Part shown: positions 10,001 through 18,608 of the stretch, piece after piece
Layout: the number at the start of each line of letters is the position of its first letter
How positions within the stretch are numbered: position 1 is the stretch's first letter
NCBI RefSeq assembly: GCF_003096195.1
Contig: NZ_CP023004.1
Coordinates: 2,336,501 to 2,400,500 of the forward strand
DNA length: 64,000 bases
Direction: 5' to 3'
From: Ereboglobus luteus
GTDB lineage: Bacteria; Verrucomicrobiota; Verrucomicrobiia; Opitutales; Opitutaceae
Translations under genes and position numbers: made by a program
Notes under the pieces: generated by a model
The model's input: only the letters and a program-made list of their open reading frames with translations
What the model was told of the DNA's origin: nothing
Database searches by the model: none

Positions 10001-11407
10001 ACCGTCGGGCGCTGGCTGCCGGAACACTACGCGACGATTGGAAAACTGTTTCGCGACACGGGCGCGACGGAGGTGGATAGAAAATTCGGACAGGAATTAA
10101 TCGACGCGTATTTCCTCTCCAACGCCGATGGCAAACGCCTGCTCACAAACTATGCGCTGCCCGTCGAGCAGGAGGGCGAGCAGCTTTTCCACGACATTTA
10201 TTCGAGCGCGACATTCGGCAACCTGCCGCTGTTTTTCACCGTGATCGATGAGGAGGACATTCCCTCCGCGCCCGTGATAAAACTGGAGAGCCGCCGCCTG
10301 GAGGGATTTGGCGCGATGCTGCGCCACGGCGTGGACACGGAACGCGAGGGCTGCGTGCTGTTGAAACAAGGGCCGGGCGGATACCGTTATCACCGCACCG
10401 AGGGGGGCATCATATTTTTCGCGGACGGGAAGCCGCTTCTTTTTGACGGCGGCGAGGCGGGCGAGGCGTGGCGGCACAGCACGCTGTCGTTTTATGATGT
10501 GAAGATGCCGATGATGGCGGGACGCCTTGAAAAAGTTTTCACGGCCTCGCCCGCATTTCAATTTACCCAAGGCTCGCACGCGGGGCCGGTGCCGCCGGAC
10601 GAGCCCGTGTGGTGCGGCGACAGGCCGAGCCGCGAGCGCATTCAGGACTGCCTCCGGCGCTACCATGCGCCCGCGGGCATTGTGCGTTCGCTGGCGTGGA
10701 TCGACGGGCGCACGCTGGTTGTGCATGACGCGATTTCGGTGTCGCCGGAAATCCCCAGCCAGTGGCATTTGCAGGTCGTGGGCGGTTCGCCCCGGGGCGG
10801 CGCGCAAAACGGTTTTGTTTTCCCGGGACGATTCGGGGTGGATTTGCAGGTCTTGTTCCCGGGGCAGCAAATGGATGCGGAGTCGGTGAGCGAACTGCCG
10901 ACGTTTGAATACCGCGGCGCTCCGTCGGAGTGGTTTGCCATGCAGCATCTCGAAGTCGCAAAGCGCGGCGCGCGCGAATATCTGGCGGTGTTGCAGCCGC
11001 TCGACGCGGGAAGGGGCGAGCGGGATCAGGTGTGCGCGGAGGCGTTGAAAGACAACTCGGGGCGCATAACGGGCGCGCGAATAACGGGTGCGGACGGCAC
11101 TGTTAATCGTGTGTGGTTTGGACGCGATGCGCGCATCGACAGTCATGGCGAAGATCACGAATTTTCAGGAAAATCGGGCGGCTTGCTGCTCGGCGCCGAC
11201 CGCCAGGTGCTGGCCCTGATGGGCGAGGGGAGTCTTTCGCACGGCGGGTGGCGCGTGGAGAGCGACGGCCCCGGGATCGCCCTAACCATCACAGGTTCGG
11301 AGGCGCGCATGGCGGCCCAAGGGGCCGGGGAGGTTCGCATATTTCACAATAACAAAACTGAATCGATATTGGTGGGCGCGGATATCGAGCGGCGGATTAT
11401 TTTATAA
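7055..11407 (+). CDS. Giant heparinase II/III-like protein without signal peptide
   Basis: This is a 1450-residue protein. The start (MRTTLTDINVSILPRL) has no signal peptide or membrane segment, so a cytoplasmic location is likely. Residues ~1-160 are helical and charged. Residues ~170-290 resemble a carboxypeptidase-regulatory/CNA-B beta domain (G-S-I-S-G-V-I-L-M-P-D-G-T-P-A). Residues ~320-770 are beta-rich. About 770-1020 look like an alpha/alpha toroid. About 1040-1330 look like the beta-sandwich of heparinase II/III-type polysaccharide lyases (G-G-Y-R-Y-H-R-T-E-G-G-I-I-F-F-A-D-G-K-P). I could not place catalytic Tyr/His residues with certainty. It lies between GH94 and the sugar symporter on the same strand. 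An action on an imported uronate-containing oligosaccharide is inferred. Confidence 0.55.
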   Translation: MRTTLTDINVSILPRLLAEMRFETARRAGAILVGKKETCTAAAVFGLHDAHVSLAEFHEAQALLEKHGRVLKDEAFAVARRLAEDAHGLIRESSYRISPEAVAGLTLDEYQSKYRALAKERYEAALKKAKSDDDRMELASSLRKRGMAFPPGLAADAGLERPSVVAEDTAPGTGSISGVILMPDGTPASRVTVTLGLPVRVEHANPAAYTHWAADYAPVIGPMKKLVTHTDEAGAFCIKDVPEGMQEFLAVTLDANTHAIATRFLARAIKVRAGEETKLGRLVAAEWTSAPSREIANPLPAVLNDASGCEWRKLGETRLHNPFYYEFRKQALRLKLPENFNASGEPLRVMLAGDGCGANGMEISHQVAGDDVIVMVDLPARSNRFVGFYASENAKPRPVTAEPSGFPRLKKEGLENGEWIIDTGAAQFRVSGPDARPDAPPIVAVRGVDERWRGRGRFVFPEGVRVVKRDVRIVHEGPVMVEISCEHALSNGSVYTLILTAYAGEAFLGAREISPRLDGAAFEFSLKEFSGGRGFRNWTRENPDGGRHWFNLEAKDAVHGEMVESVPWWVPPQCFAFAMTADGLAERDYVGVFSMRRGEWIDREFEHIAQGPLGEDGKPNYELDWPYPEMLGSSISPIHAGTSRAGDAFFRFGFFDGERRWGLFVSSLEANDGVWKEFSAAQHAYSSPRLQDFKDWHFDVPDAQARPHAVAKRGQLPGLRRKRRSPRFERLWKKIAGDNVRGPGRGLAFAVDGDPLVAWRKRTELVCIAEVRSRMVLLGRDWSDMYSPVLGRPITEWAEEYDLIAASGVFSEEDERTVRDFLVLMGHMYMETDFMNWRFNARNANFEADRTDIVGAVCAAFDGHPDSGKFRAHLVDVTKRSLKVYCTPGSGKWQENPACYYLQAAKCRMNLVYHLVQHGRVRLDEIPLLKDFLMWGINLLTPPNPVSYAVMRDGAKDGAESGASLYARVEKVRKIAPIGDHATVGRWLPEHYATIGKLFRDTGATEVDRKFGQELIDAYFLSNADGKRLLTNYALPVEQEGEQLFHDIYSSATFGNLPLFFTVIDEEDIPSAPVIKLESRRLEGFGAMLRHGVDTEREGCVLLKQGPGGYRYHRTEGGIIFFADGKPLLFDGGEAGEAWRHSTLSFYDVKMPMMAGRLEKVFTASPAFQFTQGSHAGPVPPDEPVWCGDRPSRERIQDCLRRYHAPAGIVRSLAWIDGRTLVVHDAISVSPEIPSQWHLQVVGGSPRGGAQNGFVFPGRFGVDLQVLFPGQQMDAESVSELPTFEYRGAPSEWFAMQHLEVAKRGAREYLAVLQPLDAGRGERDQVCAEALKDNSGRITGARITGADGTVNRVWFGRDARIDSHGEDHEFSGKSGGLLLGADRQVLALMGEGSLSHGGWRVESDGPGIALTITGSEARMAAQGAGEVRIFHNNKTESILVGADIERRIIL

Positions 11408-11425
11408 TTAAGACAAATTAAGATC

Positions 11426-12880
11426 ATGTCATTTCATCACACCGAAAAACTTCCCCCCGATGTCAGCATCGACCAAAAAACCGGCAAAAAGATTTGGTCG
11501 GTGGGCACGCTCCGCTACACGCAGGGCGGGCTGCTTGTGTTGTTCGGGTGGCTGATGTTTAATGATTTCTTTTTGATGCTGATGGAGCAGATCAAGCCGA
11601 ACCTCACCGGCATTCTGATCCGCAGCCACGGGGCGACAAACACTGAAATCGCGTTGTATTTGGGCACGCTGGGATCGCTGTTTACTTTTTGGATAAATCC
11701 GCTTGCAAGCACATGGTCGGACCGCACCCGGACGAAGTGGGGGCGGCGCAGGCCGTTTCTGCTGATCTGCACCCCGCCCATGGTTATTATCATGGGATTG
11801 ATTCCGTGGATGCCCGATATTTGGAACTGGTTTTCGCACCTGCCGTTTGTCGCGCAGTTTTGCACGCCGGGGTCGGCGCGTGGCGCGGTCGCGGCGATCG
11901 GTTTTTGTTATGTGGTGTCGGGTGTGTTTAATAATTTTATTCTGGCGATCTTCACGTTGTTTTTTATCGACGTGGTGCCGAAGTCTGTGATGGGACGATT
12001 TAATGCGATTTTGCGAATCGTCACAATGATACAACAGTTTATTTGGAATTATTGGGTGTTCGGACTTGCCGAGCATAATATGAAATGGATTTACGGCGGT
12101 TTGGCCGGGGCATGCGCCGTCTGTTATATCGTGAGTTTGATCATGGTAAAGGAGGGCGAGTATCCGCCGCCCGAACCAATCGCCCCGGGTGTTGAAAAGC
12201 CCGCGTGGCATGTGAGAATTTTCGGTCCGGTGGCGACCTATGTGAAGGAGTGTTATTTAAATCCGTATTATGTGTGGGTATTTCTGGCGTTCCTGGTGTA
12301 TCAGGGCAGCAATGTTGCGAATACGTTCCGGCTGTTTCACTGGAAGGAGACACTCGGGTTCAGCATGGATACCATAGGGAAAATGCAGGCGTGGCCGCAG
12401 CTTGGGATTGTGATAATTGGGTATTTGCTCGGCACGATGGTGGATAAATTCAAATCGCTTCGCATGATGCCGATTGCGCTGGGCTTGTGGGCTTGCGTGA
12501 ACGTGGCGTCGTTTTTCTTCCTGCGCACACCCACGACAATGCTCATTTTCATGGGGCTTATCACACTGTGCCACTTTCTGTTTTCGATTTCATGGGGCGT
12601 GATGAATGTGGAAATTTATCCTCGCGCCAAGATGGGCCAGTTCTGCTCCGCGCAAACGCTTTCCGCCACTGTTTTTGTGATGCTGCTGAACCTCGTCGTT
12701 GGTCCGTTTTTCGATTGGGTGGACAATTATCAATTTGCCTATGCGTGGAGCGCGGTGTGGCAGTTTGCCGCGGTGTTTCTCTTTATAAAAGTGTATAGAA
12801 ACTGGAAAAAGAAAACCGCCGAGGACGCGCGACTGGCGGCGGCCGGTGTGCCTGGGCTGCCTTCTGATATGAAATCATAA
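11426..12880 (+). CDS. GPH-family MFS sugar:cation symporter
   Basis: A 484-residue protein with about twelve hydrophobic segments. The loop S-D-R-T-R-T-K-W-G-R-R-R-P-F-L-L after the second or third helix is characteristic of the glycoside-pentoside-hexuronide (GPH) symporters such as MelB and related sucrose/uronide carriers. These import glycosides with H+ or Na+. The gene starts 18 bp after the heparinase-like gene and is surely in the same transcript as it and probably GH94. The substrate is likely the disaccharide or oligosaccharide processed by those two enzymes. An unusually long N-terminal tail (~30 residues) precedes helix 1. Confidence 0.88.
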   Translation: MSFHHTEKLPPDVSIDQKTGKKIWSVGTLRYTQGGLLVLFGWLMFNDFFLMLMEQIKPNLTGILIRSHGATNTEIALYLGTLGSLFTFWINPLASTWSDRTRTKWGRRRPFLLICTPPMVIIMGLIPWMPDIWNWFSHLPFVAQFCTPGSARGAVAAIGFCYVVSGVFNNFILAIFTLFFIDVVPKSVMGRFNAILRIVTMIQQFIWNYWVFGLAEHNMKWIYGGLAGACAVCYIVSLIMVKEGEYPPPEPIAPGVEKPAWHVRIFGPVATYVKECYLNPYYVWVFLAFLVYQGSNVANTFRLFHWKETLGFSMDTIGKMQAWPQLGIVIIGYLLGTMVDKFKSLRMMPIALGLWACVNVASFFFLRTPTTMLIFMGLITLCHFLFSISWGVMNVEIYPRAKMGQFCSAQTLSATVFVMLLNLVVGPFFDWVDNYQFAYAWSAVWQFAAVFLFIKVYRNWKKKTAEDARLAAAGVPGLPSDMKS

Positions 12881-13034
12881 AACTTCTGTTTTCATACCCA
12901 TGGGCAAGGCCGGTTATGTATAATGCAATTGGGCGGTTGCCTTGCACGCAGCGGATGAGGTTGCGCGGGCGGTGGCGGCGCACTGAATAGATACATAACG
13001 AGGAGCAGAAATCCAAAAGGCATCCCCATCCATT

Positions 13035-13832
13035 ATGACAACCGACACAATCCCCTTGTGGAAGGACGCGGCGCCCGGCGCTCTTGGCTCCGCGCCCACC
13101 GATATCCCGACGCTCACGCGCCACGCGGCGGCAAACCCAAACGGCGCCACCATGCTCATCGTTCCCGGCGGCGGTTATTGCAGCCTGACCGGACACGAGG
13201 GCGCGGGGTTTGCCCCGTGGTTCACGCAACGCGGCATCACCAGTTTTGTCCTCACCTACCGGCTTGCGTCCAACGGTTATCGCCATCCGTGCATGATGCT
13301 GGATGTCCTGCGGGCCATGCGTCTCGTCCGGCATCTCGCGCGCAAGGAGGGGCGTGACCCAAGCCGCGCGGGCATCATCGGCTGCTCCGCCGGCGGGCAC
13401 CTCGCCTCGACCGCGCTCACGCATTACGACGCCGGGCGGCCCGGAGGCGACGATCCCGTCGAGCGCGAAAGCGCGCGCCCCGATTTGGGCGTTCTTTGTT
13501 ATCCCGTGATTTCGTGCGGCACGTCCGCCGCCCACGCCGGATCAATGGACAATCTTCTTGGCCCGAATCCTCCCGCCGATCTCGCTTGGCAAATGTCCAC
13601 TGAAACCCAGGTGACGCCGCAAACGCCGCCCACGTTTCTCTGGCACACGCTGGAGGATCCTGTCGTTTCAGTGGAAAACTCCATGTTGTTCGCGAACGCG
13701 CTGAGGCGCGCGTCGGTGCCCTTCGCATTGCATGTTTTTGAAAAAGGCGGCCACGGACTCGGCATGCTCCCGGGCTCGCCACCGTGGACTGTGTGCCTTG
13801 AAGGCTGGCTGAGGGAGCGAAAGTTCGTGTGA
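13035..13832 (+). CDS. Alpha/beta-hydrolase, acetylesterase-like (BD-FAE/Axe type)
   Basis: A 265-residue alpha/beta-hydrolase without signal peptide. The oxyanion motif is P-G-G-G-Y near residue 44-48. The nucleophile elbow G-C-S-A-G-G-H puts Ser at 118. The acid is Asp208 in H-T-L-E-D-P-V and the base His240 in K-G-G-H-G-L-G. This set is typical of small carbohydrate acetylesterases. The gene follows the symporter after 154 bp on the same strand and ends 12 bp from the convergent Gfo/Idh/MocA gene. Removal of acetyl groups from imported oligosaccharides fits its place, though only the fold and triad are shown directly. Confidence 0.82.
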   Translation: MTTDTIPLWKDAAPGALGSAPTDIPTLTRHAAANPNGATMLIVPGGGYCSLTGHEGAGFAPWFTQRGITSFVLTYRLASNGYRHPCMMLDVLRAMRLVRHLARKEGRDPSRAGIIGCSAGGHLASTALTHYDAGRPGGDDPVERESARPDLGVLCYPVISCGTSAAHAGSMDNLLGPNPPADLAWQMSTETQVTPQTPPTFLWHTLEDPVVSVENSMLFANALRRASVPFALHVFEKGGHGLGMLPGSPPWTVCLEGWLRERKFV

Positions 13833-13844
13833 AGGCGCGGGCAA

Positions 13845-14879
13845 TTAAACTGAAATGGCGCGTTTTTGCCGGGTGCTTTGCATCGCGAGATCGAGGATTT
13901 GAATCGGACGGCGCGCCCACTCGGGAGTGATGACGAGCGGTTCGCCCGTCACAAGATGGGCGGCGATATTTTGGTAGAACTTTTCACCTTGGGATGGCGG
14001 ATTTTTGCCGCGCGTGGTTTGGCGATCGCCTGTCGGCAGCATGATTGTGGTTTCGTATCCGGAGCTGTCGATGAGGTGCGTGCCGCGGGTGCCGACGATG
14101 CGGCCCATGCCGCGCTCGGGCAGCACGTCGATGCTGGTTTGCGTGAGGCTGACGCGCTGTCCGCTCGAAAAACGCGCGACGAGCTGGGCCTCGTCCTCGT
14201 TGAGCACGCCGGGCGGGTGCGCTGCGTTTTTTTCGGCGGCCCAAAAACCGTCCCACGCATAAGCGCTTACCTCGACGAGTTCGCCGCGCACGATTTGCAG
14301 GGCGTATTCGAGGAGGTGCACGCCCCAGTCGTAGAGACTTCCGCCCGAAATCTCGCGCGATGAGCGCCACCATTTTTGCGGCCGTTCGTGCGCGCCGGCG
14401 CGCAAGTCAATGCGGACGATGTCACCGAGCGCGCCGGAGTTAACAACGTCGAGCGCCTTCAATATACATCCGTCCCAATGGCGGTTGTGATAGGTGCTGA
14501 CGACGGCATGGTGTTTTCCGGCGGTGGCGATCAGGGTGTCGCATTCGGTGGTGGTGAGCGCCATGGGTTTTTCGAGGACGCAGTGGCGTCCCGCCTCCAA
14601 AATTTGCACGCCGAGCGCGGCGTGGGTGTTGTGAGGCGTGATGACTGTGACAAGATCAACGGCGGATTTCGCGAGCATTTCACCGACGGTCGCGTAGGTT
14701 TCAATGTCGGGAAAATCAGCGCGCGCGGCATTGAGGCGGTCCGGGTTGATTTCGGCGACGGCCAGGGGCGTCATGCCCGCGGCTTTCATCTCGTGGAGGT
14801 GATGGCGTCCCATGTTGTAGGCGCCACCGTAGCCGATGACGCCGGTTTTGATTTCGGCGGGTGCGGAGAATTTTTTCAT
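13845..14879 (-). CDS. Gfo/Idh/MocA oxidoreductase, ThuB-like position
   Basis: A 344-residue NAD(P)-dependent oxidoreductase. The start at 14877-14879 gives MKKFSAPAEIKTGVIGYGGA with a Rossmann nucleotide loop near residues 13-20. The sugar-dehydrogenase motif V-L-E-K-P-M-A holds the conserved Lys. D-W-G-V-H-L-L-E-Y carries the Asp/His expected in the active site. It is the last gene of the 11-gene minus-strand run, 14 bp after a ThuA-like gene. In rhizobia the ThuA/ThuB pair converts trehalose and related disaccharides through 3-keto derivatives. By context this enzyme may oxidise a glycoside at C3. The substrate is unknown. Confidence 0.85.
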   Translation of the reverse strand: MKKFSAPAEIKTGVIGYGGAYNMGRHHLHEMKAAGMTPLAVAEINPDRLNAARADFPDIETYATVGEMLAKSAVDLVTVITPHNTHAALGVQILEAGRHCVLEKPMALTTTECDTLIATAGKHHAVVSTYHNRHWDGCILKALDVVNSGALGDIVRIDLRAGAHERPQKWWRSSREISGGSLYDWGVHLLEYALQIVRGELVEVSAYAWDGFWAAEKNAAHPPGVLNEDEAQLVARFSSGQRVSLTQTSIDVLPERGMGRIVGTRGTHLIDSSGYETTIMLPTGDRQTTRGKNPPSQGEKFYQNIAAHLVTGEPLVITPEWARRPIQILDLAMQSTRQKRAISV

Positions 14880-14893
14880 GATGTTTGTTGGTT

Positions 14894-15535
14894 TCAGAGA
14901 ATGCGTGCCGCCCAGAGAAGGCCGCGCGTGACAAGCTCGAGGGCGGCGGGATATTTTGAGAATTCCCCGGGCGCGTGGCCGAGCGAACAATAAAAGACGC
15001 GCCCTTGCCCCCATTGTTTTGTCCATGCGACCGGCATGGTTGTGATGCGGTTTTCGTAAGTGTAATCAGTGTCGGCGAGAATGTGCAGGCCGGGATCGAC
15101 GAGCATGTAGTATTGCTCGGATGAATACGCAAAACTGGCAGGCAAACCCGCCGTGGCGGGGTGGGCCGTGTCGCGGATGCGCACGGTGTAGTCGCCCACA
15201 TGCGGATGCCCGGCAAAGATGCCTCCGGTCATCCATTCGTATTCGGTGTTGCCGCGAAAGGCGTCGCACATTCCGCCGTGAATGCCGCCGAGCCCGGCGC
15301 CGGAACGGATGGCGGATGACAATCCTTGCGTCTGCTCATTGGTGATCAGCCCCATCGTCCAGTTGGGAATAATGAGGGCGTAGTCGGAGAGGCGCTTTGT
15401 GTCCGCCAGGATGTCGAGCGAGGTTTCGTTGTCACACTCGACGCCCCGGGCGCGAAGTGAAGTGGCGAGAATCTCGGAAAATTTGGCGGGTTGGTGTTCG
15501 GGCCAGCCGCCGGTGAGGATGAGTGCCTTGGTCAT
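14894..15535 (-). CDS. ThuA-like domain protein
   Basis: The 213-residue protein begins MTKALILTGGWPEHQPAKF, the characteristic ThuA/class I glutamine-amidotransferase-like opening. It has further family blocks G-G-I-H-G-G-M-C-D-A-F-R, the pattern W-M-T-G-G-I-F-A-G-H-P, and V-F-Y-C-S-L-G-H near the end. It is a single domain of normal length (about 210-250) without a signal peptide. ThuA proteins act together with a Gfo/Idh/MocA dehydrogenase (ThuB) in metabolism of trehalose-like disaccharides via 3-keto sugars, and the next gene downstream is such a dehydrogenase. The exact reaction (isomerisation or cleavage of the 3-keto glycoside) cannot be read from sequence. Confidence 0.8.
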   Translation of the reverse strand: MTKALILTGGWPEHQPAKFSEILATSLRARGVECDNETSLDILADTKRLSDYALIIPNWTMGLITNEQTQGLSSAIRSGAGLGGIHGGMCDAFRGNTEYEWMTGGIFAGHPHVGDYTVRIRDTAHPATAGLPASFAYSSEQYYMLVDPGLHILADTDYTYENRITTMPVAWTKQWGQGRVFYCSLGHAPGEFSKYPAALELVTRGLLWAARIL

Positions 15536-15550
15536 GAGTGGGAGGGAGTT

Positions 15551-16261
15551 TTAGCGTGTGTTTTGCAGTTTCAACAAATCGGGAAGCAGGGCGGCGGCGA
15601 TGAGGTCGTTGCCGCGGGCGTCGGGGTGGACGCCGTCTTTGGCGAGGGTTTCGGGAGGGAGGATGCCGTGGAGTGTCGCGAAGCGAGTGTTGTGTTTTTC
15701 GGCGAGCGCGCGGTAGGCGGCGGCGAGGTTGCGAAGGTTGGCCTCGCGTTCGCTGGCGATGGGTTTGGAGGGGCCGAGGGCGTCTTTGTTTATGTTGGGC
15801 GGAGCGATGAGGAGGATGGAAAAATCCGCGCCGCGGACGGCACGGGCATGTTCAATCATGGCGGTTATATTGGCGGTGGCCTTGGCGACGCATTGGGCGG
15901 AGGTGTCGCGGGAATCATTTGTGCCGAGCATGATCGCGAGCGCGGTGGCGCCGGGGTGTCGGGCGAGGGCGGCTTTGAAATCGGCAACGCTGCCGGTGGG
16001 GCGTCCGCCCTTGCCTTCGTTGATGAGCGTGAGCCGCCCGTCTGAATTGCGCGCGGCCCGCCTCACCCAGAGGCGTTCGCGATCGGCGGCCGGGAGCATG
16101 TTGCCCGCGGTGAGCGAATCGCCAAATACGAGGATGACGGCGTTTTGCTTCGGGGCGTTGCCCGAGGCCGGACAGACGGGACCCGAAATTGCCAGCATGA
16201 GGAAAGCCAGCGCGGCGATTATGGAGCGATTATGGGCGGGCATGAGTAGGGAAATCCGCAT
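15551..16261 (-). CDS. Secreted SGNH/GDSL hydrolase
   Basis: A 236-residue protein with an N-terminal signal segment (I-I-A-A-L-A-F-L-M-L-A-I-S-G-P-V). A second Met at residue 7 is an equally possible start. All four SGNH blocks are visible: V-F-G-D-S-L-T with nucleophile Ser, N-E-G-K-G-G, M-L-G-T-N-D-S, and D-G-V-H-P-D with Asp and His. It looks like a minimal esterase of the TesA/acetylxylan-esterase kind with no accessory domain. It lies 15 bp upstream of the ThuA-like gene and 6 bp downstream of the FAD oxidoreductase gene. Periplasmic de-esterification of the glycan substrate is inferred. Confidence 0.85.
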   Translation of the reverse strand: MRISLLMPAHNRSIIAALAFLMLAISGPVCPASGNAPKQNAVILVFGDSLTAGNMLPAADRERLWVRRAARNSDGRLTLINEGKGGRPTGSVADFKAALARHPGATALAIMLGTNDSRDTSAQCVAKATANITAMIEHARAVRGADFSILLIAPPNINKDALGPSKPIASEREANLRNLAAAYRALAEKHNTRFATLHGILPPETLAKDGVHPDARGNDLIAAALLPDLLKLQNTR

Positions 16262-16267
16262 GCCGGA

Positions 16268-18553
16268 TTACAATGCGGGCGCGGCCGCGTAGGCGCGCAC
16301 TTGTGTGATCGCGGCGGGCGCGCCGTGCGTGGCGAGGACTTCGATTGAAAGCGTTTTTGTCGAGACGGGGGAGGGGAGCGTTATGGTGATCCAGCCTTGG
16401 TGGTTGTCTCGGATTTCGGCGAGCGGGCGCCCGTCGTCGGCAAGAACGCGGATGTCTTTTACGCAGAAGGGAACCGCGCGCTCAGGGTGCCTGTAAACCA
16501 CGGTTTCCATCGGGTGCTCGTAATCGGCGTCGAGGCCGATGCGAATGTGCGAGATGGTTTGCGACTCGGGCCACGAAAGTGTGAGCGCGGGAGCGAGGTC
16601 GCCGTCCGCGGCCACCCAGGTGTTGGTTTGATTGGTGGGCCGGTGGTAGCCGTTGAGGATGTTCGCGGGCGCGTAAGGCCGGAGCGGCGGATCGAAACGG
16701 AGGGCAAAATTGCGTCCGTCCGGGCGCCTGTCGGCGCGGAAAACCTCATATTCCTCACCGCCGACATCGGTCTTTTTCTCGGCGCGCCAGTTGCGAAGGG
16801 CGAGCATGCCGGAGACGCGTCCGGTGGTTGTGTGCCAGCGGACGCCGGCGGCCGGACGCAGGATGAGAAACGCGTAGCAGTTTTCGGAAATTGTGATGTC
16901 GCTGAAATCGAGCGTGTGCGCCTGCCGTATTCCCTTCGTGATTGCGAGCGTGCGCGCGGCGAGAGTGACGTCTGGCGTGTGGTGGTTGGGATCGCTGGTC
17001 GTGCGAAGTTCCGCGTGGATTTCGACGGAGGAGTCGGCGTCGAGCGTGAGCGTGATGCGCGGCGCGGCGCCGGGCTGGAGGGGAAACAGTTGGGCGCGGG
17101 CGCAGTCGAGGGGAACCGCGTTGGCGTCCGCCGGCAGTGATTCGATGATGCGCTCGCTGCTGGCTGTGATTGCGGCTTGCCGCGCAAGATCGTCGGAATC
17201 GCGAAGCGGGATGGCCGGGATGTGCTGTTCGTCTCGCAGGAGCTGGCGTTGGAGGCGGGCCAGCGCGTCGCCTTTGCCGATGGCGCGGGGCAATTGATCC
17301 AGTTTTTTGCAAAGGGCGGCGGCGGTGCCGACAACCTGCCCGCCGATGGCGCAGGTGCACATGACGCGGGTGGAGCCGAACGCCACGTGTGTCGCGCTGA
17401 TGATGCGGCCGGCGAGGAAGAGGTTGTTTATGTTGCGGCTGTAATAACAACGGTAGGGGATTGAATACACGCCTTTCGGAAAGACGTGATGCGATCCGGC
17501 GACGGGCGCGAAAAGTCCGTCGGCGGGATGGAGGTCGATCGACCATCCGCCGTAGGCGACGGCGTCGGGGTGGTTGCGGCGCCCGACGATGTCTTTTTGC
17601 GAGAGCATGTAGTCGCCCTCGAAGCGGCGGCTTTCGCGCTTGCCGGGAATGAGGCCGACCCAGTCGAGCGCGAGGTTTTCGGACTCGGGAAATTTGCCGG
17701 AGTTTTTAATGTAGTCCCAAATGCCATAGGTGACGCGCCAGAGCTCCCATTTTATTTTTTCGGTGTCGTGAATGGTGTCGAGGCGCCCGCCCCATTCGAG
17801 CCACCAGAGATGGCAGCCGTGCTCGGTGCCGGAGATGTGTTTGTGGCGCGGAATCTTGCTTTCGATTTCGGTGCCCTTGAGCGCGAAGGACGGCGCGACG
17901 TAGGGAACGGGATGGCCGGTATCGCGCGATTGGAAATAGATGGAGTGCCCGAGAAGGTGCCCGAAATCGTCCGAGCGCGCGAAGGCCTCGTCGAATTCCC
18001 CGCGAGGTTCAGCGCCCATGCGAAACGCGGCTCCGGCGAGAAAACCAAGGATGCCGTCGCCGGAGGCGTCGCAAAAGAGCGGCGCGCGGGCGATGTGCAG
18101 CGTGCTTGTCTGGGCGTTGAACGCGGTGACGGAGGTGATGCGCGCCTCGTCATCCGGATGTTTTTCGCAGGCGTGGCAGGCGGTGTTGAGGAGAAGCGTG
18201 ACGCGCGTTTCGGCGGCGAGTTTTTCGAGGAGAATGGTGTCCCATACGACGGGGTTGCCGCCCGGGTTGCGCCAGACGTTTTCCATCATGATCTCGTTGA
18301 TGATTCCGCCCTCGCGCGCCCAGCGGTTGTTTGTGGTCATGTGGACGGTCGCGCCGAGCACCCACAAGCGGACTTCGCTGGATGAATTGCCGCCGGGGAC
18401 GGGGCGGTCCTGGATGAGCACGACATTGAGGCCGTGGCGCGCGGCGGCGATGGCCGCGCACGCGCCCGAAAGCCCTCCGCCCACCACGACGAGGTCGGCA
18501 TCGTGTTCAATGGTTCGCAGGGTGCGCGAATTTTTGGGTGAATCCGTGATCAT
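16268..18553 (-). CDS. FAD-dependent oxidoreductase with C-terminal discoidin-like domain
   Basis: I chose the ATG at 18551-18553 (MITDSPKNSRTLRTIEHDAD, 761 residues) because the FAD fold follows it directly. The dinucleotide motif V-V-V-G-G-G-L-S-G-A-C-A-A is at ~26-38. F-C-D-A-S-G-D-G and the late L-F-L-A-G-R-I-I-S-A-T-H are typical of the FAD_oxidored family often found in glycan loci. From ~620 the protein becomes beta-rich and resembles an F5/8-type module (W-P-E-S-Q-T-I-S-H-I-R-I-G). No signal peptide is present. Such enzymes are plausible candidates for oxidising sugar or polyol hydroxyls, but no substrate is known. It lies inside the same-strand run. Confidence 0.8.
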   Translation of the reverse strand: MITDSPKNSRTLRTIEHDADLVVVGGGLSGACAAIAAARHGLNVVLIQDRPVPGGNSSSEVRLWVLGATVHMTTNNRWAREGGIINEIMMENVWRNPGGNPVVWDTILLEKLAAETRVTLLLNTACHACEKHPDDEARITSVTAFNAQTSTLHIARAPLFCDASGDGILGFLAGAAFRMGAEPRGEFDEAFARSDDFGHLLGHSIYFQSRDTGHPVPYVAPSFALKGTEIESKIPRHKHISGTEHGCHLWWLEWGGRLDTIHDTEKIKWELWRVTYGIWDYIKNSGKFPESENLALDWVGLIPGKRESRRFEGDYMLSQKDIVGRRNHPDAVAYGGWSIDLHPADGLFAPVAGSHHVFPKGVYSIPYRCYYSRNINNLFLAGRIISATHVAFGSTRVMCTCAIGGQVVGTAAALCKKLDQLPRAIGKGDALARLQRQLLRDEQHIPAIPLRDSDDLARQAAITASSERIIESLPADANAVPLDCARAQLFPLQPGAAPRITLTLDADSSVEIHAELRTTSDPNHHTPDVTLAARTLAITKGIRQAHTLDFSDITISENCYAFLILRPAAGVRWHTTTGRVSGMLALRNWRAEKKTDVGGEEYEVFRADRRPDGRNFALRFDPPLRPYAPANILNGYHRPTNQTNTWVAADGDLAPALTLSWPESQTISHIRIGLDADYEHPMETVVYRHPERAVPFCVKDIRVLADDGRPLAEIRDNHQGWITITLPSPVSTKTLSIEVLATHGAPAAITQVRAYAAAPAL

Positions 18554-18608
18554 TTGATGTGTCTCCGAAAAACGTGCCGCCGTGCCAAGGCACACAGATT
18601 ATATTAAC

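Noticed and set aside
6917-10027. Long open frame antisense to the heparinase-like gene
   Set aside because: The product is Arg/His/Pro-rich and domainless, as expected from a shadow of GC-rich coding DNA.
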